Assembly: GCF_023898315.1 (NCBI RefSeq)
Contig: NC_064616.1
Span: 294,290,934 to 294,354,933 of the forward strand
Source of the DNA: Schistocerca nitens
Taxonomy: Eukaryota; Arthropoda; Insecta; Orthoptera; Acrididae
Length of the DNA stretch: 64,000 nt
Direction: 5' to 3'
Shown here: positions 42,829 through 53,707 of the stretch, in pieces
How the letters are laid out: each line of letters opens with the position of its first letter
How positions within the stretch are numbered: position 1 is the first letter of the stretch
Translations under genes and position numbers: made by a program
The notes under the pieces: model-generated
What the model was told of the DNA's origin: nothing
The model's input: the letters and a program-made list of their open reading frames with translations, nothing else
Databases searched by the model: none

Positions 42829-44600
42829 CACTGCCGGAAAAAAATTAGTACACCTGGAAAAACGACGTAAATTTTGTCTCGATGACTGCATATGCCACCT
42901 GCGGGATAGTAATGTACTGCTAATTTTTTCAACGTGGTCTGCCAGCCGATAGCGTGGTGACATAGTTACCAGAGCGTCATCTGTGTCTAACCTTCAATAG
43001 GGAATGCTCACAACCAGAAGGCTCAGTTTGTTGGAAACATGTGAAGCAAGCAAGCAAAATTGTGGCATTCCGAAAAGCGGGATGGTCCTTTCGGAGAACT
43101 GCCACACAAACTGGACGTTACGGCAAGAAAGGAAGAATGAATTGATTGTTGGTGTTAATAACGATCATCCTCATTTACCTCATCTGCATTACTGCAGATG
43201 ACGTGTCACTGAGCACTTTTGTTTCGTGCATGCAGTACACGTGAGGCGCCTAGTTGTTTCCACTGCACTGTGTGGAATACGAAGATTCTGTAATAGTTCA
43301 CTAACCTGCTGTCTTCAAGTTGGTGTCCCCAACGTAGAATACAGCACGCAGGTCGTAGGTTCTGTATCTTGAGGCTGAAACTGACTTTTAGCGAGTTTCT
43401 GTTCTGAAATAATGTATCACTTCTTTGGGATGCCACTCGCGTATTTTAATATAGCCACACGAGAAGACTACATGATCTTAACGCAACACCTTCTGATACA
43501 GCAAAGTAAATGATGAAACACAATGTTTACGAAAATGTATCTTTACACTATTTGTGGCACGTGTCTGTGCCTCATGACTACCGGAGTGAATCTTTTAATA
43601 CTGAATACTGGCAAACACGTCCTGCCACAGACAGCATGACTGCACATCTCGACTGCCTAATCCAGAGTGACGAACAGGAACTTAAATAAAAATTGGAAAC
43701 TCATGCTACGACAGACAACTTGTCTGTTCTTCTCGACTGCCTAATCCAGAGTGACGAACAGCCCGAAACACTTCGCGCGCCATACCAGAAAAGGCATGAC
43801 CCGAACGCTTCCGAAGTGCTTCGTCTGCAATTTCGTCAGTCTTTTGTTTTTGATTTAAATTGTTTTTAATAATTCTAAAATGACTGATTGATAGTCAGCT
43901 GTTAAGAGAGATATTTATATTAAAAAGTGAAGTCATTCCAATGAGTAGTTTAACTAATAATAATAACTATACTTCAACGTTTTGGCGCCCTTGCCCCGAA
44001 CACAGCAGCCAATCACAGAGCAGTAGCATTATGCAGGCGGTCTTTCTCACGGGAATGGTACCGAATCTAACATCTGTCACAGGTACCTCACACCACATTT
44101 CGTCATCTATATACTTCTTGCATCTCCACTGCTCTGGGAACAGTTTCTTGGAGCCTAATATGATGGCTGACTAAGCCAGAAATATTACAACGTGTTGTGT
44201 GAGTTGTGCAACGATGCTGGTATAAGTGGTCACGTGAACATTCTCACGCCTATAGACCATGTTCTGGACGATGCAGCACAGACGCCCGCCAGGATCGTCG
44301 TATTGTAAGGGCAGCAGTGGTAGATCGTACAGCTACCACAGCACAGATAAGAGGGCTTCTGAGCCCAGACGTGTCAATACGAACTGTTGCGAACCGGCTG
44401 TTCGCAGAGCGATTACAGGCACGCATACCGCTAGCCTGTCTTCTACTGACGCCACAGCATCGACGAGCACAGCTCGACTGGTATCGCCAGAGGATCACGT
44501 GGAAGACGAAATGGCGGGACGTAGTCTTCAGCCGGAGGGGTGTATTCCGGCTTCCTGCGCGTTTGCATCTCGCCCTGCCTGGCAAGGCGTGACGTCACTG
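42829..44600 (+). pseudogene. Tc1-like element, left end and N-terminal transposase half, interrupted
   Basis: Left inverted end CACTGCCGGAAAAAAATTAG next to TA 42827-42828. A first HTH piece follows at about 43050-43130 (IVAFRKAGWSFRRTATQTGR). About 1.06 kb of unrelated DNA intervenes, then the protein resumes at about 44205 with RCWYKWSREH, DARQDRRIVRAAVVDRTATT, IRTVANRLFAERLQARIPLA and TWKTKWRDVVFS, decaying in the first catalytic block near 44600. The end sequence matches the right end of a second fragment at 52227-52943 (CACTGCCGG on the reverse strand), so both belong to one family. Confidence 0.7.
43141..44199. other. Unrecognised DNA interrupting a Tc1-like gene; 30-bp direct repeat
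   Basis: CTCGACTGCCTAATCCAGAGTGACGAACAG occurs twice, at about 43648 and 43733 (85-bp period). No coding sequence or known end is seen. It lies between the HTH and the following transposase piece, so it is probably an insertion, but I found no target duplication. Confidence 0.5.
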
Positions 44601-45060
44601 GGCAGCTACTGTGCCGTATCCGCGAGAGTCGCGCCGTTGTTGGTAGTGGTGTGTTATCGCTCCTTCGAGTGCAGTTCGTTACCTGTAGCGTATTCCGGTA
44701 CGAAGTGGTATTTTTATAATCTGGAGAGCCGTTCACAGTATTTTCTGAATGAAATGAGCAAAAACACATTGTACTGTACTGTTGCTAAAGGCCGGTTCCC
44801 ACTAGGGCTGCCGCGCGTCAAAACCGCGCGTCAGCGGCGTGGTTGCCATGGAAACGGCGTCAGCGGCACGACGCGGCGGGCTCTGCGTCGCGGTTTGACC
44901 ATGTCGAACCGCTTCCGCTGCCGCGTGACGCAATCCAGGTGCGCGCCGCCAATCACAGAACGCGCTGAGCGTGACGTCAGGTATGGAACCCCGGGCCACA
45001 TGACCTTTCGCCGAACCGCTGGCGCGGACGCGGCGGCAGCCATGAAATACTTATCATCCG

Positions 45061-46380
45061 ATTCCAAGGAAACGATTCGGTAGAAAAATTTGATTCTTGG
45101 GAATGTTACAGCCTGATATCTTCTCTCGATGAAGGACCGAATTTCTTTTCGTTATTCGTCGTGGTTACTTACTGTATCGCATTTACGTAAACCTTTACAC
45201 GAAATTTTAATGAGTGTGCAGAGGTAAAAACGCATTGCGTGGACTTTGCGTACAGTTCATTTTAGGTAATACATTATTGCGTATGAAATTTAGTCAACAT
45301 ATCGAAATTGTTTTTAAAGCTGAGAGCAGAACGATAGCTATCACCGTTCTCGAGATATTGAATGATATGTCGGCGGATGGGCTGTGCGGTGACCGTGCGC
45401 GGGTCGCTTGAAACGCGACCGATACTTCGTCCTGCTCGTCGTAAACCATGTGGTTGTATCAACTGCAAATTTCGTAAACGGTTCAGAAATCGAAAAGTGT
45501 TTTTTTACAAACGATAACTTGTAAAAAGTCATGTATTTCGTCACATGATAAATATCCTAAATCTGTTTATCTACCGAGATATGAAAGAAACTACAGTTTT
45601 TCGGAAGGGATAGATGAATTTTTTTAAATGGCATTTAATAGCATGTGGAATTAGAAGTTAAACCGAGACTAATTTACTGGTATGCCATAAGATGTAATTT
45701 GCTAAGTATCTACTGCTATTGATTATTTCCTTTGGAAGTAACAAACGTTTTTTTCTTTATCCAGTGTACTTCATTGGTTCAAGACGCGTTTCGCCTTTTA
45801 CTTTAAGGCATCTTCGGTGGATTCTAGAATGATTCAGTTTTGTTTTGATATGTGATACTTGCAGATTATAAAACAGTTCACATCTTTTTTACGTGAATAA
45901 CTGATTACTTACAGTGAATCGAGTTATTGGCAGACATCTGCATTTCCCCTCGCCTGGTCACATGCTGTAGGTTGAACTAAAACTTAGATTATGGAACATA
46001 AGCACATTTTCATGTTCTTTTTTTTCTGTCACTAGCTGTAGACATTTTACAGAAAACACTGATTTGAAGTCGTAACTACAGTGTGTTCACCTCATGTCCC
46101 TTCCTGTTGGGTTTGTTTATATACATGTTGCCAACCTAAAGAACTATATGCTGAAAACTAATGTTTGTTTATTTCTGTTCTCCTTATATCTGTATGTGTG
46201 TGTGGCTAGCCAGTGATAGTTATAGAAAGTTGAAAGTGAATGCAGTAGTTGTCAGACAGTGGTAGAAAGATTTGGTGTTCAGCTGATTTCAGTTTTGGTT
46301 TAAATGTTTTGTGGAGGAGTGCATGGAAGAGTAAATTCACTGCTTACATTAATAGATAAAATAGTAGAATAGCATTTCAA
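45061..46380. other. Interior of the inverted-repeat element, no gene recognised
   Basis: AT-rich DNA. At about 45776-45823, read on the minus strand, CGAAGATGCCTTAAAG...AAGGCGAAACGCGTC resembles a decayed hammerhead-like boundary motif as seen in Penelope-like ends, but the CTGATGA box is not kept. Nothing else recognised. Confidence 0.35.
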
Positions 46381-47600
46381 CAGATGATTATTATCAGAAT
46401 ACTATTACCCAACCCCGTTGTCCTCACTCTTTGACGCCTCATAATATGTCCTGTCAACTTACCCCTCTTGTAGTCAAAGTTGTGCCTTAATTTCCTCTTC
46501 CTCCTCTATTTAATTCCGTACCTCTTCTTTAGTTACACGATCCTCATATCTAATCTTCAGCATTCTTATTGATCACCACGTTTTGAAAGCGTCCATTGTC
46601 TTCTTGACAGAACTGTTCATCGCCCACGTTTCACTTACATACAAGGCTGCACTCCACACAAATACCGTACTCCACACAAATACCTTTGTAAAATAGTACC
46701 CAGTCATTAGAATTTATATTCGATGTGAACAAATTTTCTTTTTCAGAATGCTTTTGTTGTTATTCACAGTCTTCATTTTATATCCTCTCTACTTCTGCCT
46801 TCTCAATTACTGCTTCCCTTTCAAGTCATTGAAGTCTTAGAAATGCAGTTTGGTTTCTGTACAAGTTGTAGATAATCTTGTGGCCCTGTGTTTTATCGAT
46901 GACATCTCCAGAGTTTCAAAGAATGTTTTAATTAAGATTGTCAAAACCTTTCTCTAAACATGCAAATGCTATAAACACAGTTTCGCAGTTCTTCAGTGTG
47001 TCTACTTAGCTAAGTTGTAGGATCAGTATTGCCTTGCGTGTTCAGACATCTCACAGGAATCTAACATTGAGCTTATGTTAGTTTGTACAACCCGTCCCCC
47101 TCTCCTCTCTACATATTCCTTCCACTTTCTAGCCTTCTCTCATTTGCTTAGTTCTGGCTTTGCCAAATGAGTTCTTGACAGTTGCTTCTCCTTTGAGCAA
47201 AGTTCTCTTTGTTCTTTCTCATTTTTCATTCCCCTATGTTTTCCAAGAGCAAAATCGCATTGCAATTTTGGACTTTCTGTTAACGTCATATTTAGACATT
47301 TCTGTTTCCGATGGCCTACTTTATTTGCTACTTTTTTATATTTTCCCTTGTGTCAAATTTAATATATCACGTTTTATCTAACGATTTCTACTGTACCTTC
47401 TTCCCGTTCACATACTCTGCTGCATTCACCACTTCTTCTCTCAAAGATATCCATTCGTATTCTAGCGGATTCCTTCCTCTGTTTCTGTCAGTCGTTGCAT
47501 TACGGTAACTTTAAAATTATCGAAAAACTGTGGGTCTTGACTTGTTCAAGTTCCATTTCCTTAATTTGCTATCGTTTACTGTCTCTTTAGTTGTAAACCG
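46380..47600 (-). pseudogene. LINE-like relic inside the inverted-repeat element
   Basis: The minus strand reads, with breaks, MNSSVKKTMDAFKTW and MLKIRYEDRVTKEEVRN. These resemble the C-terminal region of some LINE reverse transcriptases ('LEAFEMWCWRRMLKISWTEKVTNEEVL'). The rest is too decayed to assign. Low certainty. Confidence 0.4.
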
Positions 47601-48792
47601 CAGCTCGTAACCAATAACTTATTGTAGGTTTGCGTCTGCACCAGGAAATGTCTTAGAATTTAAAATCTGGTTTCGAAAACTTTGTTCCAAAAATATATTA
47701 TTCTTTCATGATTCTTAAGCAAGGTGCTGGCGATGATTACATTATGCTCTGTGCGAAATTCTATCAGGTGGCTTCCACTTTCATCCCTTCCCCCAAGCCT
47801 TTGTGTTCTTACTGTTTTCCTGTACATGCTACCGTATCACATTTTAAATTTTTGTCTCGCTTAACCATCTGAATAATCTCTTTTGTCGTACATTGTTTCA
47901 ATGTGTTAGGAGATAGTGAACAATCATGAACGGTAGTCATGAAATCTGTTTATGGTGAAATGAGAAAACATGAATAATGAAATATGTGAAAGAGTACATT
48001 GTACAGAAAATGAAAAATTGGTATGTCTTCACCAACTTCGTCTTTCCTTCATGTAGGTGTAAGATATAGTTATTCAAACACACCGGTCGTTTCGGTGGGT
48101 CTCAGCCCGTACCTCAGTGGCTGTCCGTCATTGGCTACCGCTAGCGTCTGCCGCTTCCAGGTGGGAACGCCAATTCCGCGAGCAGCCGCGTCAACGCGGA
48201 AAACGCTTGCCGCTGCCGTTGCCGCACGCCGCGCTCTAGTGGGAACCGGCCGTTTAAGTGCAATAACTCTGGGCGTAGAACCGAGGGCGTTCTTCACCAT
48301 CGGTTTCCGAAAGACTTAGAACTCTAGCGTGAATGGCTGTCAATATTAAAAATGCAAGGATATGTTCCGAACATTTCCGTCCACAGGATTACAAACGGGA
48401 CATGCAAAACGAGTTGTTCGGTTTACCTAAAGGAAGTTGCTGAAGTCAGGTACAGTTCCATCCCAAAAAATACCTTACTAGCAAAGAAATATCTCTGTTG
48501 CTGCAGGTTTTGCCCACATAGAAGATGACGTAACAGAAAGAGAACGTGGTAGTAACATCAGAACAATGCGCAAGAGAGCTCTCGAAACAGTGGATATTTT
48601 GTCTCCCGAGAAAACAAAACTGGACAAGTCAATTAACACAAAAATTCGTTCTGATACGATCGTCATAAGAAAATAGCAAGAAATTAAGGAATTGGCTATT
48701 ATGAATAGCAGAAACGCTTTACTGGAGGAATAAATTGCAGCCACGAAGAAAGCTAAGAAATAATGTGTACCTCCCAAAACATCTGTCCTTTC

Positions 48793-49259
48793 TGTGGTGT
48801 CACCGCTAGACACCACACTTGCTAGGTGGTAACTTAAATCGGCCGCGGTCCTGTAGTACATGTCGGACCCGCGTGTCGCCACTGTGTAATCGCAAACCTA
48901 GCGCCACCACATGGCAGGTCACAAGACACGGACATGACCTCGCCCCAGTTGTACGGACGACATTGCTTGCGACCAGAAGTACGACGCCTTCCTCTCATTT
49001 GCCGAGAGACAGATAGAATAGCCTTCAGCTTAGTCCATAGCTACTACCTAGCAAGGCGCCATTTGTATCAGTGCTTATAGCGTACTAATATTCAAGAGAG
49101 ATGTATTCCAACAAGAGAATAAAAGTTAAGTAACATCTACGTACTTTTCTTCTAATTCATTAATAAGTCTCATGTTCCAGAACTTCAAGCCCGTCTGCGT
49201 TAGTTTAGCGTGCACCTAGCTACCTCATTGTGTCTAGGCTGTATGGTCTAGACACAACA
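48793..49259 (+). mobile_element. Solo LTR, 467 bp, with 5-bp target duplication
   Basis: Begins TGTGGTGTCACCG and ends AGACACAACA (TG...CA). Target duplication CTTTC at 48788-48792 and 49260-49264. It is a diverged relative of the LTR at 61085-61544 (Ty3/gypsy type). No internal region remains, so it is a fossil left by LTR-LTR recombination. It is inserted in the P-like transposase gene between the THAP part and the C-terminal part and is younger than that gene. Confidence 0.88.
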
Positions 49260-49914
49260 CTTTCTATGTTTCATTGTTTCACTCATGGACAAATTCGGTG
49301 CCTGCCAGTTTCAAAAACGAGTTGTTACATCAATAAATTCACTTTTTATGACTTTTCACAGACGTGAAACATGCCGGAGCAAGTTACACCGTGACTACCA
49401 GACTGAATCAAGATTGTCTCGAAAAAAATTTTTCTGGAATTCGTGGTCTTGGTGCATTTTGTAATAATTCGATGCCCTTCGAGGTTATAAAATGGAATTA
49501 GCCCACTAATACTAATTGGCAGTGCGACAAATATATCTTTGCCCCTTGGTTTCTCCACTGTGGAGGACAGAGATCAAACTTCTGCAGAAGAAATTTACTT
49601 CTAGAGAGTTGCGCAACAAAGTAACTGACACGTCACGTTACGATACTTCAGTTGAAGGAGATTTGCTTCTAGACTGCGATCTTAGCGATTCAGTGAACTC
49701 CTGTGAAGACGTTACTCCTGATGCCTTAAAATACTTGGCAGGATAAATCGCATTCAAATGTGGAAACATCGACATTTCGTTAGGAATTACAACCTCAAAA
49801 TGCCATGTCGATGCAGAATTAACAGCTAAACTTGACTGGATTAGTGTAGTTTCGAAAGGTAGGCTTACTTCTCCATCACCTGAGTGGTTTGTTGCAATGT
49901 CAGATCTAAAATTA

Positions 49915-51336
49915 CACTCCTGGAAATGGAAAAACGAACACATTGACACCGGTGTGTCAGACCCACCATACTTGCTCCGGACACTGCGAGAGGGCTGTAC
50001 AAGCAATGATCACACGCACGGCACAGCGGACACACCAGGAACCGCGGTGTTGGCCGTCGAATGGCGCTAGCTGCGCAGCATTTGTGCACCGCCGCCGTCA
50101 GTGTCAGCCAGTTTGCCGTGGCATACGGAGCTCCATCGCAGTCTTTAACACTGGTAGCATGCCGCGACAGCGTGGACGTGAACCGTATGTGCAGTTGACG
50201 GACTTTGAGCGAGGGCGTATAGTGGGCATGCGGGAGGCCGGGTGGACGTACCGCCGAATTGCTCAACATGTGGGGCGTGAGGTCTCCACAGTACATCGAT
50301 GTTGTCGCCAGTGGTCGGCGGAAGGTGCACGTGCCCGTCGACCTGGGACCGGACCGCAGCGACGCACGGATGCACGCCAAGACCGTAGGATCCTACGCAG
50401 TGCCGCAGGGGACCGCACCGCCACTTCCCAGCAAATTAGGGACACTGTTGCTCCTGGGGTATCGGCGAGGACCATTCGCAACCGTCTCCATGAAGCTGGG
50501 CTACGGTCCCGCACACCGTTAGGCCGTCTTCCGCTCACGCCCCAACATCGTGCAGCCCGCCTCCAGTGGTGTGGCGACAGGCGTGAATGGAGGGACGAAT
50601 GGAGACGTGTCGTCTTCAGCGATGAGAGTCGCTTCTGCCTTGGTGCCAATGATGGTCGTATGCGTGTTTGGCGCCGTGCAGGTGAGCGCCACAGTCAGGA
50701 CTGCATACGACCGAGGCACACAGGGCCAACACCCGGCATCATGGTGTGGGGAGCGATCTCCTACACTGGCCGTACACCACTGGTGATCGTCGAGGGGACA
50801 CTGAATAGTGCACGGTACATCCAAACCGTCATCGAACCCATCGTTCTACCATTGCTAGACCGGCAAGGGAACTTGCTGTTCCAACAGGACAATGCACGTC
50901 CGCATGTATCCCGTGCCACCCAACGTCCTCTAGAAGGTGTAAGTCAACTACCCTGGCCAGCAAGATCGCCGGATCTGTCCCCCATTGAGCATGTTTGGGA
51001 CTGGATGAAGCGTCGTCTCACGCGGTCTGCACGTCCAGCACGAACGCTGGTCCAACTGAGGCGCCAGGTGGAAATGGCATGGCAAGCCGTTCCACAGGAC
51101 TACATCCAGCATCTCTACGATCGTCTCCATGGGAGAATAGCAGCCTGCATTGCTGCGAAAGGTGGATATACACTGTACTAGTGCCGACATTGTGCATGCT
51201 CTGTTGCCTGTGTCTATGTGCCTGTGGTTCTGTCAGTGTGATCATGTGATGTATCTGACCCCAGGAATGTGTCAATAAAGTTTCCCCTTCCTGGGACAAT
51301 GAATTCACGGTGTTCTTATTTCAATTTCCAGGAGTG
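49915..51336 (+). mobile_element. Tc1-like DNA transposon copy B, apparently intact (D-D32-E family)
   Basis: Second copy of the element at 1675-3096, same length of 1422 bp, with TA at 49913-49914 and 51337-51338. Ends CACTCCTGGAAATGGAAAAA and, reverse-complemented, CACTCCTGGAAATTGAAAT; here both outer termini are CACTCC, whereas copy A has one base changed at its right end. Inserted in the P-like transposase relic between SPEWFVAMSDLK and the C-terminal block. AATAAA at 51274-51279. Confidence 0.93.
50159..51181 (+). CDS. Tc1-like transposase, 340 aa, intact (copy B)
   Basis: Same protein as at 1919-2941 with about ten amino-acid differences (for example MRVWRRAGERHSQ here against MCVWRCAGERHNQ, and LLDRQG against FLDRQG). 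Start ATG 50159 was chosen by the same reasoning, giving MPRQRGREPYVQ. HTH regions lie at residues about 13-55 and 70-120; catalytic D155, D244 and E277 are all kept, with 32 residues between the last two. No stop or frameshift. The R in place of C at two positions near residues 169-173 may be the ancestral state, since CpG decay explains C in copy A. Role as for copy A. Confidence 0.93.
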   Translation: MPRQRGREPYVQLTDFERGRIVGMREAGWTYRRIAQHVGREVSTVHRCCRQWSAEGARARRPGTGPQRRTDARQDRRILRSAAGDRTATSQQIRDTVAPGVSARTIRNRLHEAGLRSRTPLGRLPLTPQHRAARLQWCGDRREWRDEWRRVVFSDESRFCLGANDGRMRVWRRAGERHSQDCIRPRHTGPTPGIMVWGAISYTGRTPLVIVEGTLNSARYIQTVIEPIVLPLLDRQGNLLFQQDNARPHVSRATQRPLEGVSQLPWPARSPDLSPIEHVWDWMKRRLTRSARPARTLVQLRRQVEMAWQAVPQDYIQHLYDRLHGRIAACIAAKGGYTLY

Positions 51337-51633
51337 TATTTCTGCTTTTTCTCATGGAGAAAACATTTCATGTTGCAAACGTGTGATGCAATCATTAGCA
51401 GCACTAGCAGAATCGAAAAGAAAATAGTTGACTTGTATGGAAGAACGAGAACGTCCATTCGCATAAGATTTTTGAATAAAAGAGCCAAATGGGGTGCAAT
51501 GAAGCAGCGACGAAAAGAAATCTTCTCTGGACTGCGTCGTCTTCAGCAACTTCGAGTTAAATTTTCCATGTGAACATTGTCAAATAAGACGAAATAAATC
51601 TCGGGTGAACAGTCTGGTATGAGTGTGCATAGG

Positions 51634-51680
51634 AGACAATATTTCGGCAATCGACCACGTTGCCATCATCAGGTGCGCTG
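51634..51680 (-). ncRNA. Possible decayed hammerhead-like motif
   Basis: On the minus strand CTGATGA (51672-51666) is followed by T, a GGCAA/TTGCC helix and GAAA (51645-51642). This is the same arrangement, with the same extra T, as in the Penelope-like arms. The outer helix I does not pair well, so this is at best a relic of a Penelope-like end. Confidence 0.3.
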
Positions 51681-52004
51681 ATGTACGCCTGGAGAAATTG
51701 AAGAATCATTGTCAAATAAGTTTCGCCATCTTCATCATAATATTCTCTAAATATGTCTGGACTAAAATAGGACGTAAGACTGTAAACTATTCACCGTTCT
51801 CGCGTTCTTAAGCCGTAAGTTTTAGTGACGATCATCTACAGCTAGTTTTAGATATTAAGTGTTGTCATCAGTGCTTTCACCGCTTAACATTTCCTTTCGA
51901 ATATTTCAAAAACTAATTCTTTCGAATCATCTTGAACCCCATTAATGATATGCTCAAAATCGAATGAGAAGAGACGTGAAAAACTGGTTTGCTGAGTGAG
52001 ATTT
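51681..52004. other. No gene recognised
   Basis: Short unrecognised stretch between the P-like relic and a truncated SINE. Confidence 0.35.
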
Positions 52005-52017
52005 CCACTAGCAAATG

Positions 52018-52122
52018 TGTTGTGTGATGTCCTTCGGTTAGTTAGGTTTAAGTAGTTCTAAGTTCTAGGGGACTGATGACCATAGATGTTACGTCCCATA
52101 GTGCTCAGAACCAACCAACCAA
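52018..52122 (+). mobile_element. 5'-truncated SINE (B-type body), 13-bp target duplication
   Basis: Only the body and tail are present (GTGATGTCCTTCGGTTAGTT to CTCAGAACCAACCAACCAA); the tRNA head is missing. CCACTAGCAAATG (52005-52017) and CCACTAGGAAATG (52123-52135) bracket it with one difference. 5' truncation with a duplication fits LINE-driven insertion. Confidence 0.85.
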
Positions 52123-52226
52123 CCACTAGGAAATGCGCTACTGCGCCAGCGCTTGCTGCCAAGTAATGTGACACCATGCTGGACAATCGGAGCGTAATAG
52201 CCTGAATGGCCTACCTTTCTGTTCCA

Positions 52227-52943
52227 TGTACCTTGGTCTTCAGTGATGAAAGCAGATTCTGCTTGCACTTAAGTGATTGTCGTTTGCGCATACAATGTAG
52301 ACCTGGTGAGCGCCATCTCGTAGAGCGCATTCGTCCAAGACACACTGGTTCCAGTCCACGCAGTATGGTCTGGGGTGCGATAAGCCACGACTCTGGTTCA
52401 CCTTTGGTGTTTCTGGAAGGGACGCTAACCAGCGCTCAGTACGTGCAGAATGTTGTTAGACCCGTTATTTCGCCTTTCTTGCAACAGGAAGGTGATGTGT
52501 TGGTCTAACAGGATCATGCTCGCCCACGTACTGCCCATGAAACTCAACGTGCTCTCCAAGACGTATAGCAATATCCCTGGTCAGCACGATCTCCGGAATT
52601 GTCTCCAATCGAGCATATGTGACCCGTGTGACTCATCGAACAACAACTCTAACATAACTACGTGAACGGGTTGAGCAGTCGTGGCATAACGTACCCCAAG
52701 ACAGTATCTGACATCTGTACAATCGACTGGATGCCACATTCAGCGCCTGCATTGCTACCCTTGGAGGTTACACCACGTACTAATATAGGAGTTTCAGCAT
52801 GGTTCGGTACCTGGTACCTCTGAACCGCTTGTGCTATTGGTCGGTAAATGTAATCATTTCATGTACTCCATATGCACAATTGCAATAATACATCTTGAGT
52901 GAGCTGGAAACTTCTAAAAAGGTGTAATAACTTTTTCCGGCAG
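52227..52943 (+). pseudogene. Tc1-like element, C-terminal transposase part and right end
   Basis: The plus strand reads LVFSDESRFCLHLSDCRLRI, RPRHTGSSPRSMVWGAISHD, LVFLEGTLTSAQYVQNVVRP, then DHARPRTAHETQRALQDV and ARSPELSPIEHM, with stops after the QEGDVLV block and in the last block. The right end, reverse-complemented, is CTGCCGGAAAAAGTTATTAC, next to TA 52944-52945. The two late catalytic blocks are recognisable though the first D of QQDN is preceded by a stop. Same family as the fragment at 42829-44600. Confidence 0.75.
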
Positions 52944-52959
52944 TATATTTCGTTTAGTG

Positions 52960-53706
52960 AGCTTACACGTACTGCGCAGGTCACTATACATCGTGTGGCA
53001 GAGGGGACATCAAATCAGTATTCTCGATTTTCTGTCTTATTAGTTTCACGCATTCAGCGAACGGAAAACGACTGTTTGCCTCTGTATGCATCCTAGTCTC
53101 CCTCGTCTTATTCACATGGGCCTGTGTGATATGTCCTATGGTAGCAACGAAACTGTCGGACAGGACAATCTTCCTTGAATACCGTTTTTCTAAATTAAAC
53201 TAACAGAGTTTGCACGAACTACATTGCCATTCTTCCAAAGCTCCCCATATGAATTCCTCTAGCAAAAAATGGTTCAAATGGCTCTCAGCACTATGGGACT
53301 TAACATCTGAGGTCATCAGTCCCCTAGACTTAGAACTACTTAAACCTAACTAACCTAAGGACATCACACACATCCATGCCCGAGGCAGAATTCGAACCTG
53401 CGACCGTAGCAGCAGCGCGGTTCCGGACTGCAGCGCCTAGAACCGCTCGGCCACATCGGCCGGCATTCCCCTAGCATCTCTGATACACTTTCGTATGGGC
53501 TATGATCACTTATTACGATCCCAGTAGTGGTCTCTTGATTCATTCGACGTCTGCTGTCATGCCTACTTAATAAAAAATCCACACGGTGGAGAACTGGTCT
53601 CACTAGAATCTTATACGTCATTTCATACATAGATGAAATGCACTTTTCCAGAATCCTTCCAAAAAAAGCTAAGTCTTCTGTTCCTGTTTCCTACCACTGA
53701 TTACAT
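52960..53706 (-). pseudogene. CR1-like LINE 3' relic, interrupted by a SINE
   Basis: The segment GTGTGGCAGAGGGGACATCA (about 52990) and CGACTGTTTGCCTCTGTATG (about 53069) resemble 3' UTR sequence of the CR1-like LINEs seen elsewhere here (compare GTGCCTGGCAGAGGG at 12150 and TGTGGCGGAGGG at 361). The minus-strand reading near 53640-53470 is compatible with RT C-terminal sequence but is too broken to be sure. SINE-A at 53264-53464 splits it. Confidence 0.5.
53264..53464 (-). mobile_element. SINE-A, full length, 12-bp target duplication
   Basis: Minus orientation; head variant AGCAGCGCGGTTCCGG as in the copy at 23875-24105. Duplication ATTCCTCTAGCA (53252-53263) and ATTCCCCTAGCA (53465-53476), one difference. 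Confidence 0.9.
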
Positions 53707-53707
53707 A

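Larger units (their letters stand above)
44789..48254. mobile_element. 3.5 kb inverted-repeat DNA element, PIF/Harbinger-like, non-autonomous
   Basis: The ends share GGCCGGTTCCCACTAG in inverted orientation, followed by GC-rich subterminal DNA of about 200 bp on each side (44790-45060 and 48070-48245). The flanks carry TAA at 44786-44788 and 48255-48257; removing the element restores the THAP reading GTT GCT AAG TGC (V-A-K-C). A 3-bp TWA duplication is typical of PIF/Harbinger elements, but I see no Harbinger transposase. The interior includes a LINE-like relic (about 46380-47600). It inserted directly in the first zinc-ligand loop of the THAP domain. Confidence 0.7.
44754..51573 (+). pseudogene. 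P-element/THAP9-like transposase gene, split by three insertions
   Basis: The plus-strand gene begins ATG 44754: MSKNTLYCTVA, then after a 3.47 kb insertion KCNNSGRRTEGVLHHRFPKD, REWLSILK and, one frame over, NARICSEHFRPQDYKRDMQN. This is a THAP zinc finger (C-x4-C ... C-x2-H, HRFP, W). Next come a linker (ERERGSNIRTMRKRALETVD), a solo LTR insertion, then LNQDCLEKNFSGIRGLGAFC, EDVTPDALKYLAGYIAFKCG and LDWISVVSKGRLTSPSPEWF, a second Tc1-like insertion, and a C-terminal RTRTSIRIRFLNKRAKWG. These match the order of P-element/THAP9 transposases. The middle catalytic region is largely missing. Whether it was a transposon or a domesticated gene cannot be told. Confidence 0.75.

Noticed and set aside
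48023-48319. A small protein gene at the right end of the 3.5 kb inverted-repeat element.
   Set aside because: The open frame lies in GC-rich subterminal DNA, crosses the element boundary and reads into the THAP gene out of frame.
42829-52943. One 10 kb composite: a single Tc1-like element whose gene was split by everything between 44.6 and 52.2 kb.
   Set aside because: The ends match, but both fragments contain the first catalytic block (VVFS near 44525 and LVFSDESRF at about 52227), so they overlap in content. Two related copies explain this better than one split copy.
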